Shown here in pieces: positions 5,901 to 12,954 of a DNA stretch of 12,974 nucleotides (its first letter is position 1; every line of letters starts with the position of its first letter). The stretch lies in contig NZ_GL629647.1 of the NCBI RefSeq assembly GCF_000185845.1, forward strand, positions 658,402 through 671,375, written 5' to 3'. Source of the stretch: Segatella salivae DSM 15606. Lineage in GTDB: Bacteria; Bacteroidota; Bacteroidia; Bacteroidales; Bacteroidaceae. The position numbers and the translations under genes are program-made. The notes beneath the pieces are model-generated. The model saw nothing but the letters and a program-made list of their open reading frames with translations, did not search any database and was not told the origin of the DNA.

Positions 5901-8039
5901 CTATTGGATAACTTTGAAACGTATCCTAAAGGAGTGATTTGATTCATCCCAGTTCGTACCAAGCATTTCAAAACGCCCAATTTGTGAAGTAGAACGAACA
6001 TGCTTACCTATACAAGGGCAGATATCAAATGTCCCTATATGAACCAAACGTAACATTTCTGATGCATCATTTGGTAACCTGTCAAGAGTAACACCATCTG
6101 GAATATGAGCTCTATCAACAAGTTCGTAAGTAATAGGTAAGTCTTCTTGAATAAGTTCATTCATCCTCCTTTCAATTTCTTCTTGTCTTGTAGGTTTATG
6201 ATTCAAGATAAAGCTCATTTTACTCTTCTTCCTTTCAATATGAGCATTGTAACTCCTATCACAATGAAACATTTGAATCATTACTTGGTTGAGTAAATGT
6301 TCAGCAGTATGCGCTGGAGGGAACTCTTCTTTATTGTGTTCATTAAACAAATAATCATTATTCTTCATACTCAAATCAAACTTAAACACTCCACAACCAT
6401 AAGCAGGGACCGTTACACGAACAGCCGAGTCGCATCTTAAATCTAAATTAAAGAATTTACCACTCAATAATTCTTGCGATACAACCTTCATCTCGGGAAG
6501 ATGCCAAAAATCGAATGCGTGCGAAGGGATAATAACATCTGTATCTTTCTTTTCATTTGAGAAATTCGCTACAATGAGTAATACAACGTTGCCTTTCTTT
6601 CGCATAAATGCAAACTCTCTACATGAATCAAAGTGCTCACTATTAGGATTTGCATAGGTTAAATCAAAGAATTCACCTTCTTGAATTGCAACTTCCGTTC
6701 GAGAAATATGAAGTAGTTTACGATAAGATTCTGCAAGTTCTTTTTCTTCTTTTGTCAAGGACGGCGTCTCAGAGAAAGCTCGTCGAAGTGTTGAAACTGA
6801 CCAATAATCAAAAATTGTAGTTCTTCCATCTAAACCACTAAAGCCCTCTTTATCCATACCTCGCTCTCCAAACTCCTGCCCACTATAAAGCATAAAAGGA
6901 TTTTTCCTCATAAAAAGAGCTACAGCTACAGCTGGAATTGCTTTATATCCTTCACCCACAAAGAAATCACTCGCAATTCTTTGTTCATCATGATTTTCAA
7001 GAAAATAGAGCATATGAGCGTTGATATCATCTGTTGCTTGCCACCAATGTGTAATCTCATTAGCACTTCTTACACCCGTAATAATGCCACGCAAGCAATC
7101 ATACATACCCACTTTATCATACAAATAGTCAAAGCCATTAGCAATATAGCTACGATATTGTGACATATCGTAAACTTCTCCTATAAAGATTAATGATGGG
7201 AAATTTGCTTTAATGTTTCTAATTGCATAGTTCCAAAAATCTACAGGAACCATTTCTGCCATATCACAACGAAAGCCATCAATACCCATTGAAGCCCAAT
7301 ACAAAAGGATATTTGTCATTTTATCCCACGTTTCGGGACGCGGATTAAAATGATAACTACGTCCTCCTGCATCACAATAGTCTACACCATAGTTTAATTT
7401 TATGGTTTCATACCAATCATTTGATGTTGGATGTGCATCGAAATGATCATTTCCTGTAGCCTTAGCGGGAATCTCGTTGTATGTAGAATGCGCTGTAATT
7501 AAACTTAAATCAAGAGGTTCTCCCCAGCAGTAATAGAAATTATTTGATGGAGAAAAAGCCATGGAAGAATTATCAGTAGCACCAAGATCCTGTACATCAT
7601 GTGGTTTGCAAATAGATAAATACTCGCGTGCAACATGATTAGGGACAAAATCTATTATTACCTTCATTCCCGCAGCATGCGTACGATCAACTAATCGTTT
7701 CCATTCAGTCATTCGCAAAGAAACATTATCTGCAAGATCAGGATCAACATCATAATAGTCTACAATGGCGTAAGGTGAACCAGCCTGTCCCTTCACAAGT
7801 TCAGCATGTTGAACAGGAAGACCATATATAGAATAGTCTGTTTGTGTTGCATGTCTGATGATTCCTGTAAACCAAATATGGGTAAATCCCATATCACTCA
7901 AAGTTTTTAGAGTCTTATCATCAAACGAAGAAAACTTACCACAACCATTTTCGGCAATCGTCCCGGATTCAGTTAATGATTCGTTCCGATTGCCGAAAAG
8001 TCTTGGTAATACTTGATATATTAGTATTTTATCTTTCAT
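5901..8039 (-). CDS. GH13 alpha-amylase-family protein fused to AlaX-like editing domain
   Basis: 712 residues in one frame. Residues 1-557 are a GH13 (alpha-amylase family) glycosidase with all four signature regions: DFVPNH (130-135), GFRCDMAEMVP (255-265, nucleophile Asp259), IFIGEVYD (284-291, acid/base Glu288) and FLENHDEQ (346-353, Asp351). A C-terminal beta domain ends YGCGVFKFDLS. With no signal peptide it should act on cytoplasmic alpha-glucans such as glycogen or maltodextrins. Residues 558-712 begin with a Met and resemble the AlaX/ThrRS-AlaRS second additional domain, which deacylates mischarged tRNA: HTAEH (His577, His581) and CIGKH (Cys676, His680) form the HxxxH...CxxxH zinc site. 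A free-standing gene for that domain would start at 6368. The start overlaps the fabD stop codon as TAATG. The GH13 call is firm; the fused domain is well supported by motifs, its activity is not. Confidence 0.92.
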   Translation of the reverse strand: MKDKILIYQVLPRLFGNRNESLTESGTIAENGCGKFSSFDDKTLKTLSDMGFTHIWFTGIIRHATQTDYSIYGLPVQHAELVKGQAGSPYAIVDYYDVDPDLADNVSLRMTEWKRLVDRTHAAGMKVIIDFVPNHVAREYLSICKPHDVQDLGATDNSSMAFSPSNNFYYCWGEPLDLSLITAHSTYNEIPAKATGNDHFDAHPTSNDWYETIKLNYGVDYCDAGGRSYHFNPRPETWDKMTNILLYWASMGIDGFRCDMAEMVPVDFWNYAIRNIKANFPSLIFIGEVYDMSQYRSYIANGFDYLYDKVGMYDCLRGIITGVRSANEITHWWQATDDINAHMLYFLENHDEQRIASDFFVGEGYKAIPAVAVALFMRKNPFMLYSGQEFGERGMDKEGFSGLDGRTTIFDYWSVSTLRRAFSETPSLTKEEKELAESYRKLLHISRTEVAIQEGEFFDLTYANPNSEHFDSCREFAFMRKKGNVVLLIVANFSNEKKDTDVIIPSHAFDFWHLPEMKVVSQELLSGKFFNLDLRCDSAVRVTVPAYGCGVFKFDLSMKNNDYLFNEHNKEEFPPAHTAEHLLNQVMIQMFHCDRSYNAHIERKKSKMSFILNHKPTRQEEIERRMNELIQEDLPITYELVDRAHIPDGVTLDRLPNDASEMLRLVHIGTFDICPCIGKHVRSTSQIGRFEMLGTNWDESNHSFRIRFKVIQ

Positions 8040-8926
8040 TATGCAATGCCATGAGCATTAACATTCTTATCAATTCTACCAATCATCCCCTGAAGAGCCT
8101 TACCTGGACCACACTCCGTGAAATCATCTGCACCATCATGAATCATGGTTTGAACACTTGCTGTCCAACGGACAGGACTTGTTAGCTGAGCTATCAAATT
8201 CAATTTTATTTCTTCTGCATCTGTATGTGGCTTTGCATCTACATTCTGATAAACCGGACATTTAGGTGTCTTAAATGTTGTTTTCTCAATAGCTGCTTGC
8301 AATTCATCTTTAGCAGGTTGCATTAAAGGAGAATGGAAAGCACCACTAACTTTTAAAGGTAGTGCACGTTTCGCACCAGCTTCTTTCAATTTTTCACATG
8401 CAGCATTAACAGCATTGACATTACCTGAAATTACTAATTGTCCAGGGCAATTATAATTTGCAGCTACTACAATATCACCTTCAGAACTAACAGAAGCACA
8501 AATCTCCTCAACTTTTTCGTCAGGAAGACCTATAATAGCAGCCATAGTACCAGAATTAATTTCACATGCCTTCTGCATAGCATTGGCACGAGATGCCACT
8601 AACCTCAAACCGTCTTCAAAATCTAAAGCTCCCGAAGCAACAAGTGCAGAAAATTCACCAAGTGAATGACCTGCTACCATTGCAGGATTAAAGCTGTCGC
8701 CTAAACATAATGCTTGAATAACACTATGCAAAAAAACTGCAGGTTGGGTCACTTTGGTTTCCTTTAATTGTTCATCTGTTCCATTGAACATTATCTCAGT
8801 AATCTTAAAACCAAGGATTTCATCTGCTCTATCAAAATATTTTTTGGCAAGTGCATTAGTCTCATACAAGTCCTTACCCATACCAACAAACTGAGCACCC
8901 TGCCCAGGAAATACAAAAGCTTTCAT
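8039..8926 (-). CDS. fabD: Malonyl-CoA:ACP transacylase
   Basis: Transfers malonyl groups from CoA to acyl carrier protein, supplying the extender unit for type II fatty-acid synthesis in the cytoplasm. 295 residues, within the usual FabD range. Visible motifs: N-terminal FPGQGAQFVGMG (6-17), the nucleophile elbow GHSLGE with Ser88, the carboxylate-binding Arg113 in ASRANAMQ, the catalytic His198 in GAFHSPLM, and QLTSPVRW near 247-254. The ATG at 8926 fits the family N-terminus and lies about 30 bases from a promoter box. Its TAA overlaps the next ATG by one base (TAATG), so it is coupled to the GH13 fusion gene. No other fatty-acid gene is in the window. Confidence 0.97.
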   Translation of the reverse strand: MKAFVFPGQGAQFVGMGKDLYETNALAKKYFDRADEILGFKITEIMFNGTDEQLKETKVTQPAVFLHSVIQALCLGDSFNPAMVAGHSLGEFSALVASGALDFEDGLRLVASRANAMQKACEINSGTMAAIIGLPDEKVEEICASVSSEGDIVVAANYNCPGQLVISGNVNAVNAACEKLKEAGAKRALPLKVSGAFHSPLMQPAKDELQAAIEKTTFKTPKCPVYQNVDAKPHTDAEEIKLNLIAQLTSPVRWTASVQTMIHDGADDFTECGPGKALQGMIGRIDKNVNAHGIA

Positions 8927-8959
8927 TATATGATATTTAAATGTTTATAATATTCTTTG

Positions 8960-8967
8960 CAAAGCTA
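8960..8967 (-). promoter_or_regulatory. fabD promoter, -7 box
   Basis: TAGCTTTG on the minus strand matches TAnnTTTG, 33 bases before the fabD ATG. It is preceded by a run of ten T, and a TTG lies about 22 bases upstream as a loose -33 match. It should drive fabD and the GH13 fusion gene. Confidence 0.6.
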
Positions 8968-8995
8968 CAAAAAAAAAAGCAGAAACATGCAATAG

Positions 8996-9037
8996 AAAAA
9001 GAAAATCCCGAAAACAAACAAGTTGTTCTCGGGATTT
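8996..9037 (-). terminator. Terminator of rpsF-rpsR-rplI
   Basis: A 14-bp stem with one mismatch (9003-9016 with 9024-9037, core AAATCCCGA) and a 7-nt loop is followed on the minus strand by TTTTCTTTTTC. It lies 38 bases past the rplI stop codon and just upstream of the fabD promoter. Confidence 0.9.
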
Positions 9038-9075
9038 ATATAGATTTGCTTTACAGTGCAATAATTGTTATTCTA

Positions 9076-9594
9076 TTATTCTGCTGCTGGAGTTTCTTCT
9101 ACTTCAACATCAGCTTTAGAAGTATCTTCTTCAGCAACTTTCTCTACAGGAGCGTTCTCAGCAACAACTATTACAGGTACCTTTACCTCTACCTCCTTAT
9201 GGAAGTGTACTGTTGCCTCAAATTCACCAACCTTTTTGATGTCATGCATTGTAATAATCTTACGATCAACCTCAATGCCTTTCTTTGATAGTTCTTCTGC
9301 AACTGTAGCAGCATTCACAGAACCATAAAGAGCACCCGTTGCACTTACTTTCGCTGTGATTGTAAGAGAAACACCACTCAAAGCATTACCTTTCTTCTCA
9401 GCTTCAGCTTTAATAGCAGCAAGTTTGTGAGCTTGCTGTTTCAAATCTTCAGCTAAAACTTTCTTTGCTGAGTCAGAAGCAATAACACCTTTACCTGTTG
9501 GAATCAAATAGTTACGACCATAACCATTCTTTACATTCACAATATCATTCTTGTATCCAAGTCCGATAATATCTTCTTTCAGTATAATTTCCAT
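9076..9594 (-). CDS. rplI: Ribosomal protein bL9
   Basis: Large-subunit protein that binds 23S rRNA near the L1 stalk. The N-terminal domain begins MEIILKEDIIGLGYKNDIV and contains the conserved NVKNGYGRNYLIP (about 20-32). A long helix of A/K/E-rich sequence follows (about 45-75), then the C-terminal domain. At 172 residues it is longer than the roughly 150 common for bL9, because of an acidic Glu/Val/Ala tail from about residue 148, which appears disordered. The gene has an unusually good SD for this organism, AAAGGAGG at 9604-9611, placed right after the rpsR stop codon. It is last in the operon. Confidence 0.97.
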   Translation of the reverse strand: MEIILKEDIIGLGYKNDIVNVKNGYGRNYLIPTGKGVIASDSAKKVLAEDLKQQAHKLAAIKAEAEKKGNALSGVSLTITAKVSATGALYGSVNAATVAEELSKKGIEVDRKIITMHDIKKVGEFEATVHFHKEVEVKVPVIVVAENAPVEKVAEEDTSKADVEVEETPAAE

Positions 9595-9603
9595 ATCAAA
9601 AAT

Positions 9604-9611
9604 CCTCCTTT
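9604..9611 (-). promoter_or_regulatory. Strong Shine-Dalgarno of rplI
   Basis: AAAGGAGG on the minus strand ends 9 bases before the rplI ATG and begins just after the rpsR TAA. Most other genes in the window have no SD, so this one stands out and fixes the start. Confidence 0.85.
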
Positions 9612-9612
9612 A

Positions 9613-9885
9613 TTACTTCATCAAATCGGTTACATATGGAAGCAAAGCAATCTGACGAGCACGCTTAATAGCTTGTGCCACACGACGTTGATACTTCAAA
9701 GAAGTACCTGTAATACGACGAGGTAAGATTTTACCTTGCTCATTCAAGAATTTCTTCAAGAACTCAGGATCCTTATAGTCAATATACTTAATACCACTCT
9801 TCTTAAAACGACAATATTTCTTCTTACGAGTGTCGATTGAAGGAGCTGTCAAATAACGGATTTCTGTTTTTTTCTGCTCTGCCAT
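9613..9885 (-). CDS. rpsR: Ribosomal protein bS18
   Basis: Small-subunit protein that sits on the platform with uS6. 90 residues with the family signature KKYCRFKKSGIKYIDYKD (23-40) and PRRITGTSLKYQRRVAQAIK (55-74). Only the first Cys of the zinc-binding form is kept (Cys25), so this is the zinc-free type. It begins two bases after the rpsF stop codon, and its SD lies inside the last rpsF codons. In Bacteroidetes ribosomes bS18, with bS21 and uS6, lies where the anti-SD end of 16S rRNA is sequestered; this makes the SD here notable. Confidence 0.97.
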   Translation of the reverse strand: MAEQKKTEIRYLTAPSIDTRKKKYCRFKKSGIKYIDYKDPEFLKKFLNEQGKILPRRITGTSLKYQRRVAQAIKRARQIALLPYVTDLMK

Positions 9886-9887
9886 AA

Positions 9888-10232
9888 TTAAGCCTCCTCT
9901 TTTTTACCAAGTTTACTTCTGCGCTTTTCAGCATACTGTACAGCATACTTGTCAAGGCGCACTGTCATGTAACGAATTACTTTTTCGTCACGACGGAATC
10001 CTGTCTCAAGTGTGTTAACGATTGATGGTTCACCCTTGAATTCAACCAGGCAATAAAAACCTGTTGACTTCTTCTCGATAGCATAAGCCATCTTTTTCAA
10101 TCCCCAGATCTCTTCATTCAAAATCTCGGCTCCATTATCTGTGAGGAGATTTCTGAATTTAGCGACCGTTTCCTTCATCTGTTCATCAGACAAAACGGGA
10201 GTCAAAATGAAAACGGTTTCGTATTGATTCAT
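9888..10232 (-). CDS. rpsF: Ribosomal protein uS6
   Basis: Small-subunit platform protein that pairs with bS18 on 16S rRNA. 114 residues: MNQYETVFILTP start, the GLKKMAYAIEKKSTGFYCLV segment (about 44-63) and RRDEKVIRYMTVRLDKY (80-96), then a basic/acidic tail GKKEEA. First gene of the rpsF-rpsR-rplI operon; its last codons encode the rpsR SD. The leader is about 80 nt, AT-rich and without an SD before the ATG. A complete -33/-7 promoter lies upstream at 10323-10354. Confidence 0.97.
   Translation of the reverse strand: MNQYETVFILTPVLSDEQMKETVAKFRNLLTDNGAEILNEEIWGLKKMAYAIEKKSTGFYCLVEFKGEPSIVNTLETGFRRDEKVIRYMTVRLDKYAVQYAEKRRSKLGKKEEA
9893..9899 (-). promoter_or_regulatory. Strong Shine-Dalgarno of rpsR within the rpsF 3' end
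   Basis: GAGGAGG on the minus strand lies inside the Glu-Glu-Ala codons at the end of rpsF, 7 bases before the rpsR ATG. Ribosomes finishing rpsF run over it, which suits coupling of uS6 and bS18 synthesis. Confidence 0.85.
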
Positions 10233-10322
10233 ACTAATAAAATTGAAAAAATTATTATTTAAACGTTTAATTTATATTCGAAGATAAAATACTATTAGTC
10301 ATTATATCTCCAAAAAGTTTTG

Positions 10323-10354
10323 CAAAATTACATTTAATTTGTGAGATAAACAAA
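10323..10354 (-). promoter_or_regulatory. rpsF operon promoter (-33 and -7)
   Basis: On the minus strand TTTG (10351-10354), a 20-base spacer, then TAATTTTG (10323-10330): a complete match to the Bacteroidetes TTTG/TAnnTTTG promoter. Predicted start near 10316. It interleaves with the opposite promoter at 10338-10370. Confidence 0.75.
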
Positions 10355-10370
10355 TTATTTTGTATTTTTG
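10338..10370 (+). promoter_or_regulatory. Promoter of the small membrane gene (-33 and -7)
   Basis: On the plus strand TTTG (10338-10341), a 21-base spacer, then TATTTTTG (10363-10370). The predicted start, near 10375-10378, leaves a leader of only about 10 nt before the ATG at 10387. Confidence 0.7.
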
Positions 10371-10386
10371 TGCCAAAATAAGATGA

Positions 10387-10590
10387 ATGAAAAAGTTTGC
10401 TTTTACAAAAAGAAGACAATTACTAAAATTAGTAAACTTACCATTGGTATATTTAGGTGTCATTATTTTATGCATCCATCACATATTTAAATTATACCAA
10501 TTGAACTATTTACTATTTACAAGTTTGGTGCTTATCGTCATTGGTATTATTGGACACACAATAAATGATAAGCACCAAAGTAAATATTAA
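10387..10590 (+). CDS. Small two-helix membrane protein, unknown function
   Basis: 67 residues, the only plus-strand gene. A basic N-terminus (KKFAFTKRRQLLK) precedes a hydrophobic helix at about 15-31; a short loop leads to a second helix at about 40-57, then a polar KHQSKY tail. By the positive-inside rule both ends should face the cytoplasm. No enzyme motif, cysteine pair or lipobox is seen. I do not recognise the family. A full promoter precedes it with a very short leader, which supports it being real. It is divergent from rpsF and convergent with rprY, 9 bases from that stop codon. Confidence 0.75.
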   Translation: MKKFAFTKRRQLLKLVNLPLVYLGVIILCIHHIFKLYQLNYLLFTSLVLIVIGIIGHTINDKHQSKY

Positions 10591-10599
10591 ATATCGAAT

Positions 10600-11298
10600 T
10601 TAATCCTCTTCTGGAGTAATCAACTTATATCCCTTGCCATGGATATTAATGATTTCTATTTGAGGATCATCTTTCAGATGTTTACGCAACTTGGTGATAT
10701 ACACATCCATAGAACGTGCATTGAAATAATTATCATCAATCCAAATGGTTTTCAAAGCAAAGTCACGCTGCAAAATTTCATTGGCATGTGAACACAACAA
10801 AGCAAGCAATTCGTTTTCCTTTGTAGTTAATTTTGTTTGCTTCTCTCCAATCACAAGCAGTTGTTTTTGAGTATCAAAAGTAAACTTGCCAATATGATAG
10901 AGTGTGCTTTCTTTATTTTTCTTACCACGAACTCTTCTCAAAATTGCCTCAATACGGAACACAAGTTCTTCCATAGAAAAAGGCTTAGTGATATAATCAT
11001 CAGCACCAATCTTAAAGCCTTCTAATATATCTTCTTTCAAGGTTTTTGCCGTTAAAAAGATAATTGGTATTTCCGTATTCGCCTGACGTATCTCTTGTGC
11101 CAGTGTAAATCCATCCTTTTTAGGCATCATCACATCTAAGACACAAATATCAAACTTTGTCTTCAAGAACTCTCTATAACCGACTTCGCCATCTGGACAA
11201 AGTGTAGCGGCATAACCTTTTGCTTGTAAATACTCACGTAGAAGCATTCCCAAGTTCTCATCATCTTCACATAAAAGAATCTTCAATTTGTCTTCCAT
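10600..11298 (-). CDS. rprY: OmpR-family response regulator RprY
   Basis: DNA-binding partner of the sensor kinase encoded just upstream. 232 residues. The receiver domain (about 5-120) has the acidic pair Glu11/Asp12, phospho-acceptor Asp55 in VLDVMMPKKDGF, Thr83 in FLTAKT and Lys105 in ITKPFS. The C-terminal winged helix (about 130-230) has LTTKENELLALL, RSMDVYITKLRKHLKDD and the terminal GKGYKL hairpin. It follows rprX by 45 bases and is probably co-transcribed. The name rests on its close resemblance to the Bacteroides/Porphyromonas RprY pair; the regulon here is unknown. No terminator is visible after its stop codon. Confidence 0.93.
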   Translation of the reverse strand: MEDKLKILLCEDDENLGMLLREYLQAKGYAATLCPDGEVGYREFLKTKFDICVLDVMMPKKDGFTLAQEIRQANTEIPIIFLTAKTLKEDILEGFKIGADDYITKPFSMEELVFRIEAILRRVRGKKNKESTLYHIGKFTFDTQKQLLVIGEKQTKLTTKENELLALLCSHANEILQRDFALKTIWIDDNYFNARSMDVYITKLRKHLKDDPQIEIINIHGKGYKLITPEED

Positions 11299-11343
11299 AA
11301 CTTCATATTTTTAATGTTAGTAATCTTATTTATAACTCTATAA

Positions 11344-12906
11344 TTAACTCTCAACATAGGGTAACTTAATCGTAAAGGTCGTTCCTTTTCCATATTCACT
11401 ATCTACATGGATATCTCCATCATGCAAATCTACCATTTTTTTCACATAAGCAAGACCGAGACCAAAGCCTTTTACATCATGTACATTGCCTGTATGTACA
11501 CGATAGAATTTATCGAATACTTTTTTTAAGTTCTCTTTTTTTATACCCATTCCTGTATCTCTCACAGAGACACAAACCTTCTTTCCTTCATTCCAAGTCC
11601 TCAAATAAACATTCAAAGGCTGGTCAGGATTCTTATATTTTACAGCATTATCCAAGAGATTAAAAATCACATTCTGAAAATGCATATCATCAACATAGAT
11701 CATGGAGTCAACTGCTTCTATCTCTGTATAAACCTTTCCTCCAGTATGTTCTACACGCAAGGTAAACGAATTCCCAATGCTCTCTATCATCTCATTGATA
11801 TCTATCTCACGCTTTTTTAATACAGCTTTCTTGCGATCGTACATGCTCATTTGCAATACTTTTTCGACAAGGAACCGCAAACGACGGCTTTCATCATTAA
11901 TAACGGAGCCCAAATGAGCCATCATCGACTCATTCTTCGTGACACTTTTATCATTCAACATCTGCGCAGCCAGAGATATACTGGCAATTGGAGTCTTAAG
12001 TTCATGCGTCATGTTATTTATAAAGTCATTCTTAATCTCACTATAACGTTTTGATCTAAAGATTATGACTATCGTAAAGATGAACGTTACCAACAACACC
12101 AATGTAAAGATTATACTTGGTATCATGAATCGAATACTCGAAAAAATATAATTATTCATATCCGGAAAATGAATCTTCACAACCCCCATTTTCGACTGAG
12201 GATCATTCCTAAACAGCACCTGTGAATAAGTAAATTCTTCCCCTTCATCCGAGTAATCTGGACAGCGATACACCTCTCTTCCATCCTGAGTTGAAACCGT
12301 AAAGTGATAAGGTATGTTGATACCATTATTCATTAGTTCCGCTCTCAAATCTTGATCAAGAAGCTTAAAATTAATGCGTTCCTTCAAGGGTTTATCCGAA
12401 GCAGAGTACAATATAGAATAAACGACTTCATCCAATAATGCCTTTTGATAGACATAACGATTCTTAATAATCTCCTGTAAAGACTTAGAAGCCTCAGACA
12501 AAGAGTTCTTATCCGTCTTGAGAATCATTCCTTTTGGCATTGAAGCCGGTTTTGTCGCTATGGTTTTTAACTCAAATGATGAATACACCGTACCATCTTT
12601 ACCAATAGTAGAATACTGGTGGCTCTGCTGAATTGTACCATCATTGGGTTGCCCCGAACGTGTACCAACGGAATCACGAACAAAAGAACGCCGCTCACTT
12701 TCCTTCACATCTTTCTCTAAATATCGAAGGGTTTCATTCAATTCAAGATTGCGTGAAGCCTGATAAAGAGCTCGGTTGACGGATTCATCAAACTGCTCCT
12801 TCTTCATTTCTGCCATCTCCTGTATATAGCTCAACTGCAGGAATAAGAGCCCCATGAATGAGATTCCCATGATGGTAGCAATTGTCCATATCGTCCTTTT
12901 CTTCAT
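11344..12906 (-). CDS. rprX: Sensor histidine kinase RprX
   Basis: Membrane sensor kinase paired with RprY. 520 residues. TM1 is at about 5-28; a periplasmic sensor region of about 230 residues (29-260) matches no domain I can name and is rich in Ser/Lys/Glu; TM2 is at about 261-284. The kinase core follows: H box FINNMTHELKTP with phospho-acceptor His301, N box NVIFNLLDNAVKY (412-424), G1 DTGMGI (450-455), F box VFDKFYRV (463-470) and G2 GFGLGL (480-485). The start MKKRTIW lies only 5 bases after a TAnnTTTG box, so the mRNA may be nearly leaderless. Named by resemblance to RprX of Bacteroides; the signal is unknown. Confidence 0.93.
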   Translation of the reverse strand: MKKRTIWTIATIMGISFMGLLFLQLSYIQEMAEMKKEQFDESVNRALYQASRNLELNETLRYLEKDVKESERRSFVRDSVGTRSGQPNDGTIQQSHQYSTIGKDGTVYSSFELKTIATKPASMPKGMILKTDKNSLSEASKSLQEIIKNRYVYQKALLDEVVYSILYSASDKPLKERINFKLLDQDLRAELMNNGINIPYHFTVSTQDGREVYRCPDYSDEGEEFTYSQVLFRNDPQSKMGVVKIHFPDMNNYIFSSIRFMIPSIIFTLVLLVTFIFTIVIIFRSKRYSEIKNDFINNMTHELKTPIASISLAAQMLNDKSVTKNESMMAHLGSVINDESRRLRFLVEKVLQMSMYDRKKAVLKKREIDINEMIESIGNSFTLRVEHTGGKVYTEIEAVDSMIYVDDMHFQNVIFNLLDNAVKYKNPDQPLNVYLRTWNEGKKVCVSVRDTGMGIKKENLKKVFDKFYRVHTGNVHDVKGFGLGLAYVKKMVDLHDGDIHVDSEYGKGTTFTIKLPYVES

Positions 12907-12911
12907 AATGA

Positions 12912-12919
12912 CAAAGATA
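12912..12919 (-). promoter_or_regulatory. rprX-rprY promoter, -7 box
   Basis: TATCTTTG on the minus strand matches TAnnTTTG and ends 5 bases before the rprX ATG, so transcription would begin at or beside the start codon. No TTTG is seen at -33; that region holds TTAAC/GTTAA repeats. Confidence 0.55.
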
Positions 12920-12928
12920 AACTAATCT

Positions 12929-12954
12929 TTAACAAGTTAACATGAATGTGTTAA
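12929..12954. promoter_or_regulatory. TTAAC/GTTAA repeats upstream of rprX
   Basis: Two overlapping inverted repeats: TTAAC-AA-GTTAA (12929-12940) and TTAACA-6 nt-TGTTAA (12937-12942 with 12949-12954). They cover the -15 to -40 region of the predicted rprX promoter. A regulator site is possible; AT-richness makes chance occurrence a concern. Confidence 0.35.

Noticed and set aside
8941..9328. Plus-strand open frames opposite rplI
   Set aside because: They are antisense to rplI and its terminator and have Ser/Thr/Phe-rich composition typical of shadow frames.
10259..10270. TTAAACGTTTAA palindrome as a terminator
   Set aside because: It is AT-rich with almost no loop and lies within the rpsF leader; at most it is an operator or chance.
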